Part shown: positions 24,112 through 26,487 of the stretch, one piece after another
How positions within the stretch are numbered: position 1 is the stretch's first letter
Layout of the letters: every line of letters begins with the position of its first letter
DNA from: GW2011-AR15 sp964512765
GTDB lineage: Archaea > Nanobdellota > Nanobdellia > Woesearchaeales > GW2011-AR15
Reading direction: 5' to 3'
Assembly (NCBI GenBank): GCA_964512765.1
Contig: CAZEKF010000018.1
Coordinates: 1-26,487 of the forward strand
Length of the DNA stretch: 26,487 nt
The notes under the pieces: model-generated
What the model was told of the DNA's origin: nothing
Databases searched by the model: none
What the model saw: only the letters and a program-made list of their open reading frames with translations
Made by a program: the position numbers and the translations under genes

Positions 24112-24660
24112 ATGTCTAGAAGATTAATTAATGACGTGATTCAAGAACATGTTATTTTTCATTCAGATTGTAGAGTTCTTGGATACAAAAGTATTAAGTT
24201 TATATACTCTTTAGATTCTGTTAAAACTATACCAAAAGGAATTGTTCATTCGTCAAGTTTAGAAAGAATATTACTTACTATTTTATTAAATTCAAAAAAA
24301 CATGGTGCAAGTGAAATTTCAGTTACAACATATGATGAAAGACAAAGAACAATTATACAGATACATGACAATGGATCAGGAATTAATATTGTTGAGTTGC
24401 GAAAAAGATATGATATGAAACAATTTGATGATTCTGTTATACATGATCCAAGTCTTCCTGATTTGGAACTACCTTTTATTTTAAGATTAACCACTGATGA
24501 TATGATGGAAAGGGGTATTGGATTGGATGAAGCACGAGGTAATGCAAAAGAGAACTATAATGGTACAGTGTATGTTTTAGGAACATGTCATAATAATAAA
24601 GTATACGGTGAGTATGGATTAAATCATAATGGGACAATTGTTGTTTGTGAAATAAAATAG
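24112..24660 (+). CDS. Stand-alone GHKL (HATPase_c) ATP-binding domain protein
   Basis: Residues about 45-95 show the N-box (LERILLTILLNSKKHGASEISV, with Asn and Lys-His) and the G1 box DNGSGI, and near residue 140 a G2-type MMERGIGLDEARGN. These are the ATP-binding motifs of the histidine kinase/Hsp90/MutL fold. There is no histidine phospho-acceptor domain, sensor or receiver, and no response regulator adjacent. It may be an anti-sigma-like or regulatory kinase, or the detached ATPase half of a two-part system. A GTG 15 nt upstream is possible, but the ATG at 24112 has GAGGA 9 nt before it and is preferred (182 aa). TATA box near 24053-24061. It converges with enolase 5 nt away. Confidence 0.75.
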   Translation: MSRRLINDVIQEHVIFHSDCRVLGYKSIKFIYSLDSVKTIPKGIVHSSSLERILLTILLNSKKHGASEISVTTYDERQRTIIQIHDNGSGINIVELRKRYDMKQFDDSVIHDPSLPDLELPFILRLTTDDMMERGIGLDEARGNAKENYNGTVYVLGTCHNNKVYGEYGLNHNGTIVVCEIK

Positions 24661-24665
24661 AAAAG

Positions 24666-25910
24666 TTATATTAAGTTTTCACTAATCCTGAGCAACTGAT
24701 TATATTTAGCTGTTCGTTCGCCTCTGCATGGCGCACCTGACTTAATCTGGCCAGTGCCTAAACCAACTACTAAATCTGCTATGAACGTGTCTTCTGTTTC
24801 GCCACTTCTATGACTTACCATAACTTTCCATTTATTACCAAAAGCTAGTTTTGCTGCCTGGATAGCTTCAGTCACACTTCCAATTTGGTTGACTTTAAGA
24901 AGTAATGCATTGCACGCTTTTTTTTCTAAAGCAGTTTTAATACGTTCTGTGTTTGTAACCAGTAAATCATCACCTACAACTTGAATATCTGTTTTCTTCA
25001 TAAAATACTGCCATGATTCCCAGTCATCTTCACTAAACGGATCTTCAATTGACATGATTGGGTATTTATTGATTAAATTTAGATAGAATGAAGCTAGTTC
25101 TTCACCAGTCATTATTTTATTTTTTTTACCTTGTTTTAATCCAAACACGTACTTATCTTTGTCATAAAACTCAGACGCTGCAGCGTCCATTGCAATCTTT
25201 ATCTTACCTTTATACCCTGCTTTTCGAATAGCTTCTTCTAATAATATTAATGGCGCTTCATTATCTTTCAACGGAGGCGCAAACCCACCTTCGTCACCAA
25301 CATTAACAGCGTCTAACCCATACTTTTCTTTTATTATTTTTTTTAGTATATGATATGTTTCTGCACCCATTTGTAATGCTTGTTTAAAATCTTTTGCTCC
25401 AGTAGGTGCTATCATGTATTCTTGGATGTCTAATGGATTACCTGCATGTTGGCCACCGTTTATCACATTAAAAAAAGGTGTTGGCATCTTAGATTTTGTT
25501 TCTGCTAATTCTTCTATGTATTTATGCAGTTTCATATCTTTATCTTTAGCACCTGCACGGCATACTGCCATACTAACTGCTAAAATAGCGTTTGCTCCCA
25601 GTTTTGCTTTGTTAGGTGTTCCGTCTAACCGAGTCATCATAACATCAATAAACTGTTGTTGTTTAACATCTAACCCAACTAGTTTAGGTGCTAGCCGCAT
25701 TTTAATATTCTCAACAGCTTTCAAAACACCCTTGCCGTTGTAACGTTTATCTTTATCTCTTAACTCAACAGCTTCATGAACTCCTGTGCTTGCACCACTG
25801 GGTACAATGGCTCTTGAAGAAAAATTATCAGTATGTAAATCAACCTCAACAGTAGGATTACCTCTAGAATCAATAACTTCACGAGCTTTAATAGCAACAA
25901 TTTCTGACAT
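24666..25910 (-). CDS. eno: Enolase (phosphopyruvate hydratase)
   Basis: Interconverts 2-phosphoglycerate and phosphoenolpyruvate in glycolysis and gluconeogenesis. It shows the family start (IKAREVIDSRGNPTVEVD) and SGASTGVHEAVELRD. Magnesium and catalytic sites are visible in order: GDEGGFAPPL, the IEDPFSEDDW segment, VGDDLLVTN, the lysine in LLLKVNQIGS, and SHRSGETEDTFIADL. Length 414 aa is normal. The ribosome-binding site GGGGTGAT sits 7 nt before the ATG, and the TATA element (TATTTATA at 25952-25959, minus) is about 45 nt upstream, so this gene has a short leader. It also marks a carbon metabolism gene in an otherwise information-processing window. Confidence 0.98.
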   Translation of the reverse strand: MSEIVAIKAREVIDSRGNPTVEVDLHTDNFSSRAIVPSGASTGVHEAVELRDKDKRYNGKGVLKAVENIKMRLAPKLVGLDVKQQQFIDVMMTRLDGTPNKAKLGANAILAVSMAVCRAGAKDKDMKLHKYIEELAETKSKMPTPFFNVINGGQHAGNPLDIQEYMIAPTGAKDFKQALQMGAETYHILKKIIKEKYGLDAVNVGDEGGFAPPLKDNEAPLILLEEAIRKAGYKGKIKIAMDAAASEFYDKDKYVFGLKQGKKNKIMTGEELASFYLNLINKYPIMSIEDPFSEDDWESWQYFMKKTDIQVVGDDLLVTNTERIKTALEKKACNALLLKVNQIGSVTEAIQAAKLAFGNKWKVMVSHRSGETEDTFIADLVVGLGTGQIKSGAPCRGERTAKYNQLLRISENLI

Positions 25911-25951
25911 AATAAAATCACCCCTAATACATTGATGTAATATAAGTGGAA

Positions 25952-25959
25952 TATAAATA
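25952..25959. promoter_or_regulatory. Shared or two-way TATA region (eno and the 25988 RNA)
   Basis: ATATAAATAT is near-symmetrical, reading TATAAATA on plus and TATTTATA on minus. On minus it serves enolase. On plus it would start transcription at about 25984, right before the helix at 25988-26000. Confidence 0.4.
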
Positions 25960-25987
25960 TTTCTATAGAGCTTTTGTTTTAATTAAT

Positions 25988-26071
25988 AAAATAACAACAA
26001 CAAGGGCACAGACGCATTTATTTCATAAATGCTACTCAGCTAACGCTTCGCCTGGCCATTGTTGTTATTTT
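25988..26071 (+). ncRNA. Candidate structured RNA closed by a 13-bp helix
   Basis: AAAATAACAACAA (25988-26000) is perfectly complementary to TTGTTGTTATTTT (26059-26071). Inside is a 7-bp hairpin GCATTTA/TAAATGC (26014-26032) and a second GC-rich, foldable stretch (26037-26056). The 5' end lies about 30 nt after a plus-strand TATA element and the 3' strand ends in a T6 run, a plausible terminator. There is no open reading frame. It resembles no RNA family I can name (not a tRNA, not 5S). The inverted repeat could also be a mobile-element end or a cruciform; strand is inferred from the promoter and T-run. Confidence 0.4.
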
Positions 26072-26088
26072 TTGGAATAACCTCAATA

Positions 26089-26096
26089 TTTAAATA
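26089..26096 (+). promoter_or_regulatory. TATA box of tRNA-Ser
   Basis: TTTAAATA begins 33 nt and ends 26 nt before the tRNA 5' end, the usual archaeal distance. Confidence 0.6.
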
Positions 26097-26121
26097 CAAA
26101 TCAGAATTCTCTTCTATTCAA

Positions 26122-26311
26122 GCCAGGGTCGCATAATCTGGTATTGCGCAGGATTGGAAATCCTGTCCCTTTGGGATTCTGGGTTCAAACCAAGCCTTTT
26201 AGAAAAAGCCTTGAGGGAAAACAAGTGCGACATGCGCTCCTTACAGGAGCTTAGTCCCACGGTTCCAAACCAAAGGTTACTCTAATGCTTGTGAAAGTCC
26301 CAGCTCTGGCG
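26122..26311 (+). tRNA. tRNA-Ser (GGA) interrupted by a 108-nt T-loop intron
   Basis: Acceptor GCCAGGG pairs with CTCTGGC (26304-26310; one G-T pair), with discriminator G and no encoded CCA. The anticodon stem CAGGA/TCCTG holds TTGGAAA, anticodon GGA (26155-26157). The class II variable arm is CCC-TTT-GGG. The T-stem CTGGG/CCCAG is split: the 5' exon ends TTCAAA at 26189 and the 3' exon resumes with T at 26298, giving the normal T-loop TTCAAAT. The BHB is textbook: stem CTGGG/CCCAG, central helix TTCA/TGAA, bulges AAC and AGT, inner helix CAAGC/GCTTG. The intron is at position 59/60. A T8 run follows directly. Confidence 0.95.
26190..26297 (+). other. tRNA-Ser T-loop intron, 108 nt
   Basis: The intron is long for an archaeal tRNA intron and internally structured: hairpins CTTTT/AAAAG near 26196-26208 and GCTCCT-TAC-AGGAGC at 26235-26250 are visible, plus a direct repeat AAGCCTT. 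No box C/D (RTGATGA, CTGA) pair or long open frame is apparent, so a hidden guide RNA is not evident. Confidence 0.85.
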
Positions 26312-26319
26312 TTTTTTTT
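26312..26319 (+). terminator. T8 terminator of tRNA-Ser
   Basis: Eight T residues directly follow the discriminator base, then CTTATATAATTC. Oligo-T suffices for archaeal termination. Confidence 0.6.
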
Positions 26320-26407
26320 CTTATATAATTCAAATATAATTATAATAACAACTTCTTTTTTTACTGAATTTTGAATTTATCATTTTAAAGTAATAAAATT
26401 AGGTAGA

Positions 26408-26487
26408 TTTAAATATGAAAATATAATAACTCATGAAATAAGGGGACACCCCTTATAATCCCCTTCCGCTTCGCTACTCTGCGACTC
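26408..26487 (+). other. Promoter and perfect hairpin at the right edge
   Basis: TTTAAATA (26408-26415) is followed about 25 nt later by ATAAGGGG-ACA-CCCCTTAT (26438-26456), an 8-bp perfect stem, and then a GC-richer stretch running off the window. The hairpin sits right where a transcript from this TATA box would start, so an RNA gene or structured leader may begin here. No reading frame is evident in the part seen. The gap 26320-26407 is AT-rich with nothing recognisable. Confidence 0.3.

Noticed and set aside
26190..26297. Box C/D or H/ACA guide RNA inside the tRNA-Ser intron
   Set aside because: Hairpins are present but I could not find a C/D box pair or a clear ACA-ended two-hairpin layout.

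Overview
The window comes from an AT-rich archaeon. The evidence is the archaeal/eukaryotic ribosomal proteins S19e, L31e and L39e, an RNA polymerase with split A'/A'' and split B''/B' subunits, tRNA introns with bulge-helix-bulge (BHB) splice motifs, archease, and TATA boxes placed about 25-30 nt before many start codons (leaderless style). Where ribosome-binding sites occur they read GGTG or GGTGAT, complementary to an archaeal 16S 3' end. The small orphan proteins, secreted low-complexity proteins and AT-rich composition look DPANN-like (Woesearchaeota/Nanoarchaeota type), but that placement is inference.

Layout. 1-412 is the 3' end of 23S rRNA, with no 5S gene behind it before position 542. 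542-1239 holds two small unknown genes. 1378-9054 is a minus-strand block, probably one transcription unit: tRNA-Asp, tRNA-Lys, rpoH, rpoB'', rpoB', rpoA', rpoA''. Both tRNAs have introns, and tRNA-Asp has two. 9245-13261 encodes secreted proteins on the minus strand: a PQQ-type beta-propeller with a C-terminal amphipathic helix, and a large acidic protein with cysteine-rich repeats. The latter is split in this sequence by a frameshift at an A9 run. 13378-16681 (plus) holds argS, a possible 20-codon leader ORF, rps19e, rpl39e and rpl31e. 16685-18117 (minus) holds a RaiA/HPF-like protein, a Nudix hydrolase, archease and a small acidic protein. 18204-20441 holds an unknown protein, a MIP18/DUF59 Fe-S protein, another unknown protein and a 25-codon microgene behind palindromic sites. 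20466-23954 is smc. 24112-24660 is a lone GHKL ATPase domain. 24666-25910 is enolase. The right end has a possible structured RNA (25988-26071) and a tRNA-Ser(GGA) whose T-loop is interrupted by a 108-nt intron.

How it fits together. Most of the window is information processing: transcription, translation, tRNA charging and chromosome maintenance. All three tRNAs need intron removal, tRNA-Asp twice, and the RtcB-ligase cofactor archease is encoded in the same window. RpoH, S19e and L31e all carry long lysine-rich tails (RpoH at the N terminus, the ribosomal proteins at the C terminus), which looks like a lineage habit. The strongest points for a second look are the tRNA introns, the lysine tails, the frameshifted surface protein, the microgene with its palindromes, and the possible RNA next to tRNA-Ser.
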